A stretch of DNA of 64,000 nt from Rhodococcoides fascians A25f (GCF_000760935.2 NZ_CP049744.1:1178001-1242000); one strand, 5' to 3'. Shown: positions 1 to 8,640, numbered from the stretch's first letter. Notes: generated from the sequence alone by a model not told the origin. Made by a program: numbers and translations.

Positions 1-363
1 TTCACCGAGCCTGCTCAGGCCGGCGACGAGGGCGAGTACGACCCCGATGGCGACGCCCAGTACGAGTGAAATCCCCGCGCGCTGAACGGACGTGAGCAGA
101 TTGCTCTGCAGGCGACCGTCGGCGATCAGTTCGGCCGCGGCCTGATAGATGGTCCAAGGAGCCGGGAGGGTCTGCGGGTCCAGCCATCCGGCGGCGGACG
201 AGATCACCCAGAGAAGTAGGAGAAGCAATGGGCCGACGGCCAACCCGTACGGAATTGCCTTGCCCGGCCCGAGGCGTCGGGTCGAGGTACGCCGGGGCGC
301 GAGCTTGCCGGTCGAGTCGAGTACGTGTGGCTTGCCGGTGCGGCGCAGTGCCAGGGTGGCCAT
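1..363 (-). CDS. Sulfonate/nitrate-type ABC transporter permease (3' part missing at window edge)
   Basis: The first 121 residues of an inner-membrane permease of the SsuC/TauC type are visible; the C-terminal half lies outside the window. After a basic cytoplasmic N-terminus there is a strong hydrophobic segment (about residues 38-56). It is followed by a periplasm-facing stretch with a W-x-IY pattern and a second membrane segment starting near residue 92, which is the usual start of the BPD_transp_1 fold. The ATG overlaps the stop codon of the binding-protein gene by one base (TGATG), so the two are translationally coupled and form one transporter. The EAA loop that contacts the ATPase is not visible. 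The substrate (aliphatic sulfonate, sulfate ester or nitrate) cannot be told from this fragment; the neighbouring flavin monooxygenases favour an organosulfur compound. Confidence 0.85.
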   Translation of the reverse strand, partial: MATLALRRTGKPHVLDSTGKLAPRRTSTRRLGPGKAIPYGLAVGPLLLLLLWVISSAAGWLDPQTLPAPWTIYQAAAELIADGRLQSNLLTSVQRAGISLVLGVAIGVVLALVAGLSRLGE

Positions 364-1451
364 CAGCTGTCCTCACGGGTGCGTGCGCCGCCGACATCGG
401 TGACCGTCTCCGCGATGATCGGCTCGAATCGCAGGTCGAATCCGTCGGATGCGGTGACTTTTCGAGGCAGTTCGCCTGCGGCGTCGATGACGTCGATGGT
501 GTCCTGCTGACGCTGTACCAGAGCCTCGTCGAGGACAGGGAAGGTCGACGGTCCGAGCGATTCCACGATGCGTCGACCGTCCGCCTCGGTGAGCCCCTGG
601 TTGTCCACGTAGTACGCCTGTATCCACTCGTCTGGGTTGTCGTTGGACCAGTCGACCGCGCGAATGTACGACGCAACATAGGCGCGCAGGGCTGCGGCCT
701 TGGCGGGATCCTGCAGTGCTTCACGTCGCGCGTACAGGTAGCTCAACCCTGTGGACGTCCCGTCGGACTCGCTGACGTCGATCAACGTTGCGCCCGGATT
801 GGCAAGGAATCGAGTCAGATTGGGCTCGCCGAGCGGCGCTACGTCCACCTGACCGGTGCGGATGGCGTCCGGAAACTCCGACAGCTGCAACCGGACGAGC
901 TCGACGTCGTCGGTGGTCAGGTCGGCAGCGGCCAACGCGCGCAGCACGATTGCTTGCTGTGCCGTGCCCTCGGCGTAGGCGATCTTGGTGCCGCGAAGAT
1001 CGGCGAGAGTAGTGATGTCTCGGCCCGCGGCTACTGCCAGCCGAGTGTTGTTCGGATCCGACTGGCGTGCAGCGATGATGGGCACATCTTGGCCGGCGAT
1101 GAGAGCCTGGATCGGCGGGGTGTCGCCGACGATAGCGACGTCGGCGGCACCGGCCCGGAAGGCCTCCAGAATCGCGGGCCCGCCCACGAAGTTTGCGAAC
1201 TCGTAGTCGAACGGCAGAGCATCTGCTTCGCCCGATGCGGCAAGAACGGTCTGCTGAGCCTCCGACTGGTCCGCGATGACCAGCTTGGTTCCCTGAGGAA
1301 TCTCGGTAGGCAACGCCGCGTCGGCAGCGAGAGCGTTGTCCGGCGAATCGACCGACGCACAACCGGACAGAGCCACGGCCACAGTGCACAGGGCGACCAG
1401 GGCAGTGGTCGCGGTTCGGAACGGTCGTCGTCTGGCCATGAAGGTGCGCAT
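363..1451 (-). CDS. ABC transporter substrate-binding lipoprotein, SsuA/TauA/NMT1-like
   Basis: A 362-residue secreted lipoprotein that should capture the substrate for the adjacent permease. It has a basic N-terminus, a hydrophobic signal peptide and a lipobox ending L-S-G-C with Cys31 as the lipidated residue. The mature part looks like the periplasmic-binding fold used for sulfonates and related small anions (a VIADQSEAQQ-like first strand, a GDTPPIQALIAG loop and a LADLRGTKIAY motif). It is followed by the permease with a one-base overlap. A short inverted repeat lies about 30 bases upstream of the start. Inference: organosulfur uptake, from family and neighbours; nitrate or another oxyanion remains possible. 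Confidence 0.85.
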   Translation of the reverse strand: MRTFMARRRPFRTATTALVALCTVAVALSGCASVDSPDNALAADAALPTEIPQGTKLVIADQSEAQQTVLAASGEADALPFDYEFANFVGGPAILEAFRAGAADVAIVGDTPPIQALIAGQDVPIIAARQSDPNNTRLAVAAGRDITTLADLRGTKIAYAEGTAQQAIVLRALAAADLTTDDVELVRLQLSEFPDAIRTGQVDVAPLGEPNLTRFLANPGATLIDVSESDGTSTGLSYLYARREALQDPAKAAALRAYVASYIRAVDWSNDNPDEWIQAYYVDNQGLTEADGRRIVESLGPSTFPVLDEALVQRQQDTIDVIDAAGELPRKVTASDGFDLRFEPIIAETVTDVGGARTREDS

Positions 1452-1476
1452 GGGACCAGTGAAACGTGAGACCGAT

Positions 1477-1488
1477 TGTTGAACAACA
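1477..1488. promoter_or_regulatory. Short inverted repeat at the promoter of the binding-protein gene
   Basis: TGTTGAACAACA has two 5-base arms (TGTTG/CAACA) and lies 26-37 bases upstream of the binding-protein start. On the coding strand a TAACGT -10-like hexamer sits just upstream, so the repeat would overlap the transcription start. A repressor operator is possible; the arms are short and chance is not excluded. Confidence 0.35.
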
Positions 1489-1583
1489 GTTTACGTTAGC
1501 GTGATTCTAAGTCGCTTCCCGACTGCTCGAGATGGAGAGGTGGTGGGCCGATAGCGACGAAACCGAAGGTGGCGCGGGATGTC

Positions 1584-2450
1584 TCACGAGTGCCCGCTGG
1601 GTCTGATGAACTCCTCGCTCACTCGGTGCGCGATGCCGGCAGGGTAGGGGCCCGGGAGGATGAGAACGACGTGATCGAATCCCGCAGTCACGGCGTCACC
1701 GATCTCGTTTCTCGTCTTCTCGGGTTCCTCGAACGACACCCCGAGAGCGACCGATCTGGTGATCGTCGCTGGATCGCGCCCGATCTCGGCACAGAACCGG
1801 TCGAGTAGCCTCGCTCGGTCCAGTGCGTCGTCGAGGTCCCCGCCGGGGATGTTCCACGTGTCGGCGTGCGCGGCGACGAGACGCAGCACACCTGCTGCTC
1901 GGCCGCCGATGACGATCGGTGGGCCGGGTCGCTGAACAGGTTTCGGGTTCTGGAAGGCCCCGACGAGGTCGACGTGGGTACCGTGAAAGTCGAAGGGTTC
2001 GTCCTCGGTCCAGAGTCTGCGAATCACGGTGAGCGATTCACCGAGCCGCGCCACCGCTTCCGCGGCGTCGCTGTAGGGCAGACCGTTGCCGTCGTACTCC
2101 CGTCTCGCCATCGGCACGCTCGGCCGTGACCCGGCACCGATGCCGAGGTCCAGCCGACCGTTCGACACCACATCGACCGTGGCGGCTATCTTTGCGAGGA
2201 TCGCCGGTGGACGAATGCGGTTGCTGGTGACCATGATTCCGAGTCGCATCCGCTCGGTCTGAGCGGCCAGTGCGGCCAGCATGGTCCAGCCGTCGAAGAT
2301 CGGGCCGTCGAGATCTCCGCCGATGGGCATGAGGTGATCGAACAGCCACGCATGCTCGATCTCCGGAATGTCGTCTGCCTCGCGCCACACCCGGAGCAGG
2401 TCTACGTAGGAGACGTTCTGCGGCGGGGTCATGATCCCGAAACTGGCCAT
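1584..2450 (-). CDS. LLM-class flavin-dependent oxidoreductase (luciferase-like, F420- or FMN-type)
   Basis: A 288-residue luciferase-like TIM-barrel protein. The motifs are typical of this superfamily: an N-terminal FGIMTPPQ strand, a WLFDHLMPIGG metal/flavin-facing loop near residue 38, R-LGIMVTSN, the conserved VSNGRLDLGIGAG segment, and PPIVIGGRAAGVLRLVA before a C-terminal helix. I start it at the ATG at 2450 rather than further upstream, because the homologous sequence begins there and GGAGACGCTGAC precedes it. It follows the aldo/keto reductase stop codon by one base, so the two are likely one operon. The substrate is unknown. Family members oxidise or reduce small organic compounds with FMNH2 or F420; the cofactor cannot be decided from sequence alone. 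Confidence 0.85.
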   Translation of the reverse strand: MASFGIMTPPQNVSYVDLLRVWREADDIPEIEHAWLFDHLMPIGGDLDGPIFDGWTMLAALAAQTERMRLGIMVTSNRIRPPAILAKIAATVDVVSNGRLDLGIGAGSRPSVPMARREYDGNGLPYSDAAEAVARLGESLTVIRRLWTEDEPFDFHGTHVDLVGAFQNPKPVQRPGPPIVIGGRAAGVLRLVAAHADTWNIPGGDLDDALDRARLLDRFCAEIGRDPATITRSVALGVSFEEPEKTRNEIGDAVTAGFDHVVLILPGPYPAGIAHRVSEEFIRPSGHS

Positions 2451-2451
2451 G

Positions 2452-3471
2452 TCAGCGTCTCCGCAGTGACGCGTCGAGCAGGGCGGGTGGGGTGTCGAAC
2501 TTGTCGCCGGGAGCGAGATCGACACCGGACGCTACGATCTCGTCGATCCTGTCGAGGATATCGCCGGTCAGGATGGTGTCTGCAGCAGCGAGTTGCGAGT
2601 GTAGATGGGCGACATTACGCGGCCCGACGATTGCACTGGTGACTCCAGGATGTGCCGTCACGAAACCGAGAGCGAGTTGGATCAGCGTCAGCCCGGCATC
2701 GTCGGCGACAGCGACAAGTTTCTCCACAGCGTCGAGTTTGGCCTGTCCGGTGGGAGTGTCGGTACCGAAGCGTTCGGGCATCATCATGGCGCGTTGGGAG
2801 GTCGCGGCCTGCCCGGCCCGGATGGCACCGGAGAGGAATCCGCCCGCCAGGGGGCTCCACGCGAGCACTCCCATTCCGTATTCCTGGGCGACAGGAAGGA
2901 CATGAGATTCGATGCCGCGCTGCAGGATCGAGTACGGCGGCTGCTCGGTGACGAACCGTGCGAGATGGTGTTCCTTCGCGGCCCATTGCGCCTGCACTGT
3001 TCGGTAAGCCGGATAGGTGGAGGAGCCGAAGTAGCGGATCTTCCCGGCGCGCTGCAGATCCGTCAGGGCGGAGAGGGTTTCCTCGTCGCTCGTCGTGGGA
3101 TCCCAGCGGTGAATCTGGTAGAGGTCGACGTGATCGGTGTCGAGTCGGCGCAGGCTGTTCTCGAGTTCGGTGACGATCCAGCGGCGGGAGCTGCCCTGAT
3201 GATTTCGTTCGTCGCCCATCGGGTTGAACACCTTGGTGGCCAGTACGACGTTCTCCCGCCGACCTGCGATCGCCTTGCCGACCATCTCCTCGGACTGCCC
3301 CTGGCTGTACATGTCCGCGGTGTCGACGAGGTTGATGCCGCCCTCGAGTGCGGCATCGACGATGGCGGTGGCCTCGTCCTGCGTAGTGCGCCCGATGGCT
3401 CCGAAGTTCATCGCGCCGAGCGAGAGCGTGCTGACCTGGACGCCGGTTCGTCCCAGTGTGCGGTACTGCAT
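2452..3471 (-). CDS. Aldo/keto reductase
   Basis: A 339-residue cytoplasmic NADPH-dependent reductase of the aldo/keto reductase superfamily, TIM-barrel type. The catalytic tetrad is visible as Asp50, Tyr55, Lys80 and His121 (LVDTADMYS, LATKVF and LYQIHRWD). The AKR pattern S-LSLGAMNFG near the N-terminus and the SPLAGGFLSG cofactor loop are also present. The ATG is preceded by AAGAGGAG, a strong ribosome binding site. It is divergent from a TetR regulator, and two identical-core palindromes lie between them, so repression by that TetR protein is likely. It probably reduces a carbonyl compound or helps detoxify one. The LLM oxidoreductase gene follows immediately downstream. Confidence 0.9.
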   Translation of the reverse strand: MQYRTLGRTGVQVSTLSLGAMNFGAIGRTTQDEATAIVDAALEGGINLVDTADMYSQGQSEEMVGKAIAGRRENVVLATKVFNPMGDERNHQGSSRRWIVTELENSLRRLDTDHVDLYQIHRWDPTTSDEETLSALTDLQRAGKIRYFGSSTYPAYRTVQAQWAAKEHHLARFVTEQPPYSILQRGIESHVLPVAQEYGMGVLAWSPLAGGFLSGAIRAGQAATSQRAMMMPERFGTDTPTGQAKLDAVEKLVAVADDAGLTLIQLALGFVTAHPGVTSAIVGPRNVAHLHSQLAAADTILTGDILDRIDEIVASGVDLAPGDKFDTPPALLDASLRRR

Positions 3472-3514
3472 GGTGATCTCCTCTTGGCCGCTGTGGGGCT
3501 ACTGTGTGAGTAAG

Positions 3515-3557
3515 CGGAACGGTGTTCCGTAAACCAACATACGGAACATCGTTCCGT
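3515..3557. promoter_or_regulatory. Two GGAAC-N3-GTTCC palindromes: likely TetR operator pair
   Basis: CGGAACGGTGTTCCG (3515-3529) and ACGGAACATCGTTCCGT (3541-3557) share the core GGAAC-N3-GTTCC with centres 27 bases apart. They fill the space between the divergent aldo/keto reductase and TetR genes. That is the arrangement expected for an autoregulated TetR repressor controlling both genes. Confidence 0.75.
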
Positions 3558-3578
3558 TTGTCGATGCCTGGAGGGACA

Positions 3579-4166
3579 GTGACCGAGGCCGAGCAGCCCA
3601 GGAAACGAGCGGATGCGAGGCGGAACGAGGCGACGTTGCTCGACGCGGCTGCAACTGCGTTCGTCGACTCGGGAGTAGAGGTACCGGTGCGCGAGATTGC
3701 CCGGAGGGCCGGCGTCGGCGTGGGCACCATCTATCGGCACTTCCCGACGCGTGGTGACCTCGTCGTTGCCGTCTTCCGGCATCAGGTGGAGGCGTGTGTC
3801 GGCGCGGGTCAGGAGCTCCTCGCCGGCCGCGAATCACCGCACGCCGCGTTGGTGCTGTGGATCGACCGATTTGTAGACTTCCTGGTCACCAAACATGGTC
3901 TGGCCGAGGCGATGCAGTCGGACAGCGCCGGATTCGAAACTTTGCATAGCTACTTCCTGGATCGGCTGATCCCCGTGTGCGAGTCACTGCTCGACGCCGC
4001 CGCGGACTCGGGGGAGATTGCACCGGGGCAGACCGCACTGGAGCTGATGCGCGCGGTCGGCAACCTGTGTATTGGTGCAACGGATCCCCGCTACGACCCG
4101 CGAAAAATGGCGCGGGTGTTGGTTGCAGGACTGCGTATCAGGACGGAATGTGACGGGATCGGTTGA
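3579..4166 (+). CDS. TetR/AcrR-family transcriptional regulator
   Basis: A 195-residue repressor-type DNA-binding protein. The N-terminal helix-turn-helix (about residues 15-55) carries the family signature: EIARRAGVGVGTIYRHFPTRGDLV. The C-terminal ligand domain is helical and less recognisable. I choose the GTG at 3579 because GGAGGG lies 4-9 bases before it; the longer reading frame would begin inside the operator. Divergent to the aldo/keto reductase and separated from it by the paired palindromes, it probably represses that reductase, the downstream LLM gene and itself, with release by a small molecule that cannot be named from sequence. Confidence 0.88.
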   Translation: MTEAEQPRKRADARRNEATLLDAAATAFVDSGVEVPVREIARRAGVGVGTIYRHFPTRGDLVVAVFRHQVEACVGAGQELLAGRESPHAALVLWIDRFVDFLVTKHGLAEAMQSDSAGFETLHSYFLDRLIPVCESLLDAAADSGEIAPGQTALELMRAVGNLCIGATDPRYDPRKMARVLVAGLRIRTECDGIG

Positions 4167-4175
4167 CGGACAGCG

Positions 4176-5990
4176 TCAGAGTCGATGGCGAAGCAGCTCT
4201 GCGGCCAACTGGTCGTTGTGTCGAAAGAACCCAGCGTTGGTTCTCGGCCGAGGGAAGGCACTCGACCACGTGTGTCCGGCGACCCACGGACCCACGGCAT
4301 ACCGGTTCCCTGCGATCTCCCCCGACGCTGTAATCAATCGAGAGTGCCCGTCCACGGCTACTTTCGCGGCGCTGCGTTCGGTCGCGCGAATATCGGTCAC
4401 GTCACCGCGGGCATGCAGGGTGCGCAGCAGTTCATCACCTGCCCTCGCGATCGACGCCACGGGGAGCCGCGCATCGATCAGGGTGTCGGCATGGATCACC
4501 ACGTCGTGAGCGGCGCTGCGGGCGACGAACCGGTCGCCCTCGGTAGCGAAGGTGACCTCGGGGCCGAGGAACTGCACGATGCCGGCACGGCTGAGGGCCA
4601 ACAGCTGTTCGAGACGAAGCGGCGGCGGTCCGCTGGCGACGAAGCTGAAGAACGAATGCAACCAGCCTTCGACGTCCGTTGCAACAGAGTGCGCCGGAAT
4701 CCGGCCGCGGCGCAACAACTCACCGATCGTCATGTACACGGACAGCAACGCGGAGAAGACTGCTGCGTCGGAGCTGTAGTGAGGGTCGGCTCGACGGCGT
4801 AGGTCGGTCACGATGTACTCGTCCAGGTGTGTCCGAACATCCTCCAGGCTCTCGAATCGCACTCCGGCGAAGGGCTTGTCGATGCGCGCGAGATCGATCC
4901 GGTCATCGTCCTTCGGAACGTACTGTTCGACGAACCGGACGAGTTCCTCCGACTGCCAATCGATCTCGGTCAATCCGCACTCGAAGTCGGTCCACGATCC
5001 GGACGTGCGCTCGGGATGAGCTGCGAACAGTTCGTAATAGTGGGCCCAGGCAAGTTCTTTGGACGCCAGTGGCCAGATCTCGTCGCGGAAGTGCAGCGGT
5101 CCGTCGCCGGGGAACGCGTCGGCGGTGAAGTACTTCGGCAGAGGTGGCCGCGCGGCCGCGATGTCGTAGGAGAGTTTCGCGTGATACGGCACCCCGCGTC
5201 GCGAGCCTGCGTAGAGCACCGGCTCTCGGCCCGAAGGTGTGTACACCAGTGTGCCGTTCTCGCTCCGTGCAAAGGTGCCACCGCGACTTTCCGCGAGCAA
5301 TACCATCCAATCGATGAATGCCAGCCCGAGTCCGGCAACCAACACCGGCTCACTCGCAGGTACCGGTCCCGGGTCCAGATCTGCGGTGTATCCGGGGCCG
5401 ATGTACGTCAACCCGTGGGCATTCGCGAAGTCTGCTAATTCTGTCTCCCGTTGTGAGGCAAGCGCATCGGGATGGCCTTGCGCGAGCAGAACGACGTCGG
5501 CGTGGATGTTCGACCCGTCGTCGAGGGTGAGGACTTGCTCGCTCGACACATCGACGACCCGCGCCCGGTGCACCCGCACGTGCGCGCTGGACCCAGCGAT
5601 GGCGCGCTCGAACACCCAACCGAGGTAGCGACTCTGAAGGGTGCGTGAGGCGAACGATCCGGGCGTGAACCGCTCGAGCTCGTCCTGAAGTTCGGGGTCC
5701 GCGCGCAGTGTGTCTACGTTGTCGAGAACCCACTCGGCAAGGGTTGGACCCGTTCGGATGGGTCCGTCCACAACGGTGGTGTCGTCGGTGAACATGGTGA
5801 CATCGGCCGCTACTGAATTCATCCACAGCAGGGGTGGTTGGCTGCCGCGCCAAATCCTGCCTGCCCCGGGCGGGAAGGGATCGATCACGTGGACGCGGAT
5901 ATCCGCCGCGGACTCTCGTGCCAGAAGCCGTTCCAGTACCCCGGTACCGCGGGGGCCTGCGCCGACTATCGCAATGGTGAACGCGGTCAC
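4176..5990 (-). CDS. FAD/NAD(P)-binding protein, probable flavoprotein of the NAD_binding_9 type
   Basis: A 604-residue protein opening with a dinucleotide-binding motif (IAIVGAGPRGTGVLERLL, residues 6-23). This is typical of the FAD/NAD(P)-binding proteins that resemble N-hydroxylating monooxygenases. A second nucleotide-binding-like segment VLVAGLGLAFIDWMVLLAE lies near residue 225. The start is a GTG preceded by GGAAGGAA. It ends just past the convergent TetR gene and is divergent from the LLM monooxygenase at 6157. Proteins of this family are common in actinobacteria but poorly characterised. By position it could supply reduced flavin or oxidise a product in organosulfur breakdown, which is inference only. 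Confidence 0.75.
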   Translation of the reverse strand: MTAFTIAIVGAGPRGTGVLERLLARESAADIRVHVIDPFPPGAGRIWRGSQPPLLWMNSVAADVTMFTDDTTVVDGPIRTGPTLAEWVLDNVDTLRADPELQDELERFTPGSFASRTLQSRYLGWVFERAIAGSSAHVRVHRARVVDVSSEQVLTLDDGSNIHADVVLLAQGHPDALASQRETELADFANAHGLTYIGPGYTADLDPGPVPASEPVLVAGLGLAFIDWMVLLAESRGGTFARSENGTLVYTPSGREPVLYAGSRRGVPYHAKLSYDIAAARPPLPKYFTADAFPGDGPLHFRDEIWPLASKELAWAHYYELFAAHPERTSGSWTDFECGLTEIDWQSEELVRFVEQYVPKDDDRIDLARIDKPFAGVRFESLEDVRTHLDEYIVTDLRRRADPHYSSDAAVFSALLSVYMTIGELLRRGRIPAHSVATDVEGWLHSFFSFVASGPPPLRLEQLLALSRAGIVQFLGPEVTFATEGDRFVARSAAHDVVIHADTLIDARLPVASIARAGDELLRTLHARGDVTDIRATERSAAKVAVDGHSRLITASGEIAGNRYAVGPWVAGHTWSSAFPRPRTNAGFFRHNDQLAAELLRHRL

Positions 5991-6156
5991 TGGCTTCCTT
6001 CCCGAGTGTGCAGACGTCTCGAAATCAAGTATGCACGTGCCGAAATCGGGGAATGCAGGTGTAAAAAATCACGCTGAGTCGAAGTCTTCCCTTTTCGGCC
6101 GGCGGCACTTTACCGTCGTTCCACATGACACTCGCAACAGTTCGGCTCGAGGGCGC

Positions 6157-7455
6157 ATGAGCGAGCGTCGTCGCACACTGAAGACCGTCACCGGCGTCAG
6201 TGGTGGAACCGATATCTACGACGCGGCAGTCGATTCCACCAAGTCCACTCTCGATCAGGCGCTCGAGGTTGCCAGAATTGCGGAGGCCAACAAGATCGAT
6301 GCGCTCTTCGCGGCCGACCTGCTGAGCTTCGGGTCGCAAGGTGCTATCGGCGCCCAAGAACCGTTGATCTATCTGGCCGCGCTGGCTGCGGTCACCTCGG
6401 ATGTCGGGCTGATCGCGACCGTCACCACGACGTTCCATCATCCGTTCAACCTGGCGAGGCTCTTCGGGACGCTCGACCATGTCAGCAACGGCCGCGCCGC
6501 GTGGAATGCCGTCACCTCGTCGCTGGGGGAGGAGAACTACAGCGACCTGGACCTACCGAGCCCGGAGGAGCGGTATGCACGCGCCACCGAGTCGCTCGAG
6601 GTGGTGAACAAGTTGTTCGACAGCTGGAAGCCCGGCGCATTGACGCCGGGGCCGAACGGTGCCGAGTTGGATGCCACGCTGGTGGAGCGCATCGACCATC
6701 GGGGCAAGTACTTTACCGTCCAGGGTCCGCTGAACATTCCTGCGTTGCCGCAGCGTCGACCGGTACAGTTCCAGGCCGGGCAGTCTGCAGGCGGGATCGA
6801 GTTGGGTGCCCGATTCGCGGAGGTGGTGTTCACCTCGCTCGCGACCCTCGAAGACGCCGTCACCTACACCAAGGCCGTGAGAACCCGGGCCGCCGAACTG
6901 GGCCGCGGCGACCAACTGCCCCTGATCTTCAGTTCCTTCCACGCCACCTACGGCGCATCGGAAGCCGAGGTGGCGCGGATCGTTCGCGAGGCCGAGGATG
7001 CGACCGACTTCGAGGCCGGAAGAATACGGCTCGAAGACATGCTCGGTGGTGGCGTCGATCTGTCCGAGGTGCCACTGGACCAGCCGATCCCGGAGTCGGT
7101 GTTGCCCGACCCGTCCTCGGTCAACCGTCGACGCGGCCGAGTGGAGATCTTCGGCAAACTGGCGGCGCAGGGAAAGACGCTGCGTGAGTTGATCATCGCG
7201 TCGAAGGACACCGGCCACTGGGCAGCGGCGGGAACCCCCGAGCAACTGGCCGACGCCATCCAGGAACGCTACGACGCGGGGGTTCTCGACGTCATCTCCG
7301 TCGGGGGCCTGACCGACCCACGGACCGGAGACTTCGTTCTCAACGGACTGTTCCCGGAACTGCGCAAACGGGGCATCCTCGGCACCGATTACATCGGCGG
7401 AACCTTCCGCGAAAATGTCGAACTTCCTCCCTTGCCACCATTCGAATCAGCGTGA
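6157..7455 (+). CDS. LLM-class flavin-dependent monooxygenase, NtaA/SnaA/DszA-like
   Basis: A 432-residue member of the long luciferase-like branch that includes nitrilotriacetate and dibenzothiophene-sulfone monooxygenases. Typical segments are a DALFAADLL loop, TVTTTFHHPFNLARLFGTLDHVSNGRAAWN near residues 90-120, the VQFQAGQSAGG motif near residue 205 and a C-terminal tail after GTDYIGGTFRENV. The reading frame is open much further upstream, but homologous sequence starts only near residue 8 of the ATG at 6157, so that start is used; the ribosome site is weak. A reduced-flavin partner reductase is expected and is not adjacent. The likely role is desulfonation or C-S/C-N cleavage; the substrate is unknown. 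Confidence 0.82.
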   Translation: MSERRRTLKTVTGVSGGTDIYDAAVDSTKSTLDQALEVARIAEANKIDALFAADLLSFGSQGAIGAQEPLIYLAALAAVTSDVGLIATVTTTFHHPFNLARLFGTLDHVSNGRAAWNAVTSSLGEENYSDLDLPSPEERYARATESLEVVNKLFDSWKPGALTPGPNGAELDATLVERIDHRGKYFTVQGPLNIPALPQRRPVQFQAGQSAGGIELGARFAEVVFTSLATLEDAVTYTKAVRTRAAELGRGDQLPLIFSSFHATYGASEAEVARIVREAEDATDFEAGRIRLEDMLGGGVDLSEVPLDQPIPESVLPDPSSVNRRRGRVEIFGKLAAQGKTLRELIIASKDTGHWAAAGTPEQLADAIQERYDAGVLDVISVGGLTDPRTGDFVLNGLFPELRKRGILGTDYIGGTFRENVELPPLPPFESA

Positions 7456-7660
7456 TTGCAACGGGTGCATATTCTGCGCATCGAGCCTAGCGTCAGGGTC
7501 ATGACCTGGCTCAAAGCGCGAGTAGCGGCTCTCATCGACCGCCTCGGATCGCAGCCTGCGTGCACCCACGCTGCGGTCGACTTCGGCATCCGCGGCTGAC
7601 GTCGCAAGCGTTGCTTCGAGGTAGACCGTTACGGCGTGCCGTCACCGCGCCGAGTGTCGA

Positions 7661-8626
7661 TCATCCGTAGTAGGAATCCCACCACGTCAGCACTCGGGTT
7701 CCGATCAAGGTGAGCCACTTCGAGCGTTCGCCCTCTGGTGCGTCGATATCGAACCACACCTGACCTGGATGAGGGTGGCCCTGCAACCACGTTCCATCGC
7801 TCTGGCGGGCGGCTCTGATGGTTCCGATCGCCTCCTCCATACGGGGATCGGGCGCTGTCCCATCGAGAAGGGAGGCCTGCCGAAAGTAGTCGGCGGCATG
7901 GAGGGCGCTGTACGTCCAACGGGATGGGTGGAAGAATTCATCCACCCATGGCCCGACGTGCTTGCCCGTGGACAGGGTGTGCAGCAGTTTTCGCCTCAGC
8001 AGATATTCTTCACCGGTTTGCCGGGCAGCCCGAGTTCTTTCCGTGGCACCAATGGCCTTGTCGTGCTCCAGCAATCCTTTCAACGAGTTCAGTGTCGAGT
8101 GAAACGATGAGCGGGTGGATCCCTCGACCCACTCGCAGTTCCAACCACCGTCCGGCAGTTGGCGTTCGAGAAACCACTGAACGATGCCCTCGACGTCCGC
8201 ACCAAGCCACACCCCGTTGGCGACCGTCCACGCGTTGATGCAGCAGTCGACCTCGCCGCCCCAGTACGGCAGGTTGTCGTACTCCCACCGACTGTTCTTG
8301 TCGAGCAACTCGACCGTGCGGCGCGCTCGCAGGACCGCGGGGTCGAGACCCCACTCGCGCAGCGAATTCAGCGACCAAGTGGTCGCAGTCCAGGGTTGTC
8401 CCGAAGCCGCGGAACTATCGAAATCCGCAGGGAAGAATGCGCCGCCGGCCCATTGCCCGTCCGGATCTTGCAGCGCAAGAAGCCTTGCACCGAAACCTTC
8501 GGTGGCAACTCGGGCGCGAGTTGCTTCCCAAACTTCGGACGGTTCGTCCAAGAGATCGCGCTCCACCTGCCAACGCAGCGCTGGATCCGAGTCGATGAGC
8601 CAGCTTCGCAGGGAATCGGCGACCAT
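7661..8626 (-). CDS. Squalene-cyclase/prenyltransferase-like alpha-toroid protein
   Basis: A 321-residue soluble-looking protein rich in Trp with three QW-like turns (DPDGQW near residue 56, LPDGGW near 157, SDGTW near 277). That is the pattern of the alpha/alpha toroid of terpene cyclases and prenyltransferases. It also has a GEVDCCINAW segment near residue 125. It is much shorter than a true squalene-hopene cyclase (about 630 residues), and no DxDD catalytic motif is visible. It is therefore better described as a single-domain toroid protein of unknown activity. It is convergent to the LLM gene and divergent to the rhodanese. A TAGGCT box lies 8 bases before its ATG, suggesting a leaderless mRNA. 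What it does in a sulfur neighbourhood is not known. Confidence 0.75.
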   Translation of the reverse strand: MVADSLRSWLIDSDPALRWQVERDLLDEPSEVWEATRARVATEGFGARLLALQDPDGQWAGGAFFPADFDSSAASGQPWTATTWSLNSLREWGLDPAVLRARRTVELLDKNSRWEYDNLPYWGGEVDCCINAWTVANGVWLGADVEGIVQWFLERQLPDGGWNCEWVEGSTRSSFHSTLNSLKGLLEHDKAIGATERTRAARQTGEEYLLRRKLLHTLSTGKHVGPWVDEFFHPSRWTYSALHAADYFRQASLLDGTAPDPRMEEAIGTIRAARQSDGTWLQGHPHPGQVWFDIDAPEGERSKWLTLIGTRVLTWWDSYYG

Positions 8627-8634
8627 GATCAGGC

Positions 8635-8640
8635 AGCCTA
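8635..8640 (-). promoter_or_regulatory. -10 box of the toroid gene (leaderless layout)
   Basis: TAGGCT on the minus strand ends 8 bases before the ATG at 8626, close to the spacing expected if transcription starts at the start codon. No convincing -35 box is seen. Confidence 0.45.

Noticed and set aside
228..1469. 413-codon plus-strand frame opposite the substrate-binding lipoprotein
   Set aside because: Antisense to a gene with signal peptide, lipobox and binding-protein fold; no motif of its own.
2451..2525. Upstream extension of the first LLM gene to 2525
   Set aside because: The extra 25 residues are the shifted end of the aldo/keto reductase gene; homology and a ribosome site support 2450.
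6125..6160. 11-codon frame MTLATVRLEGA overlapping the LLM start by ATGA
   Set aside because: It has no Cys or other telling codons and no promoter at the right distance. Coupling is possible but unsupported.
7501..7599. 32-codon frame starting MTWLKARVAALIDRLG between the LLM and toroid genes
   Set aside because: It has no clear ribosome site, no conserved leader pattern and no downstream gene on the same strand for 1.2 kb. It is probably chance.
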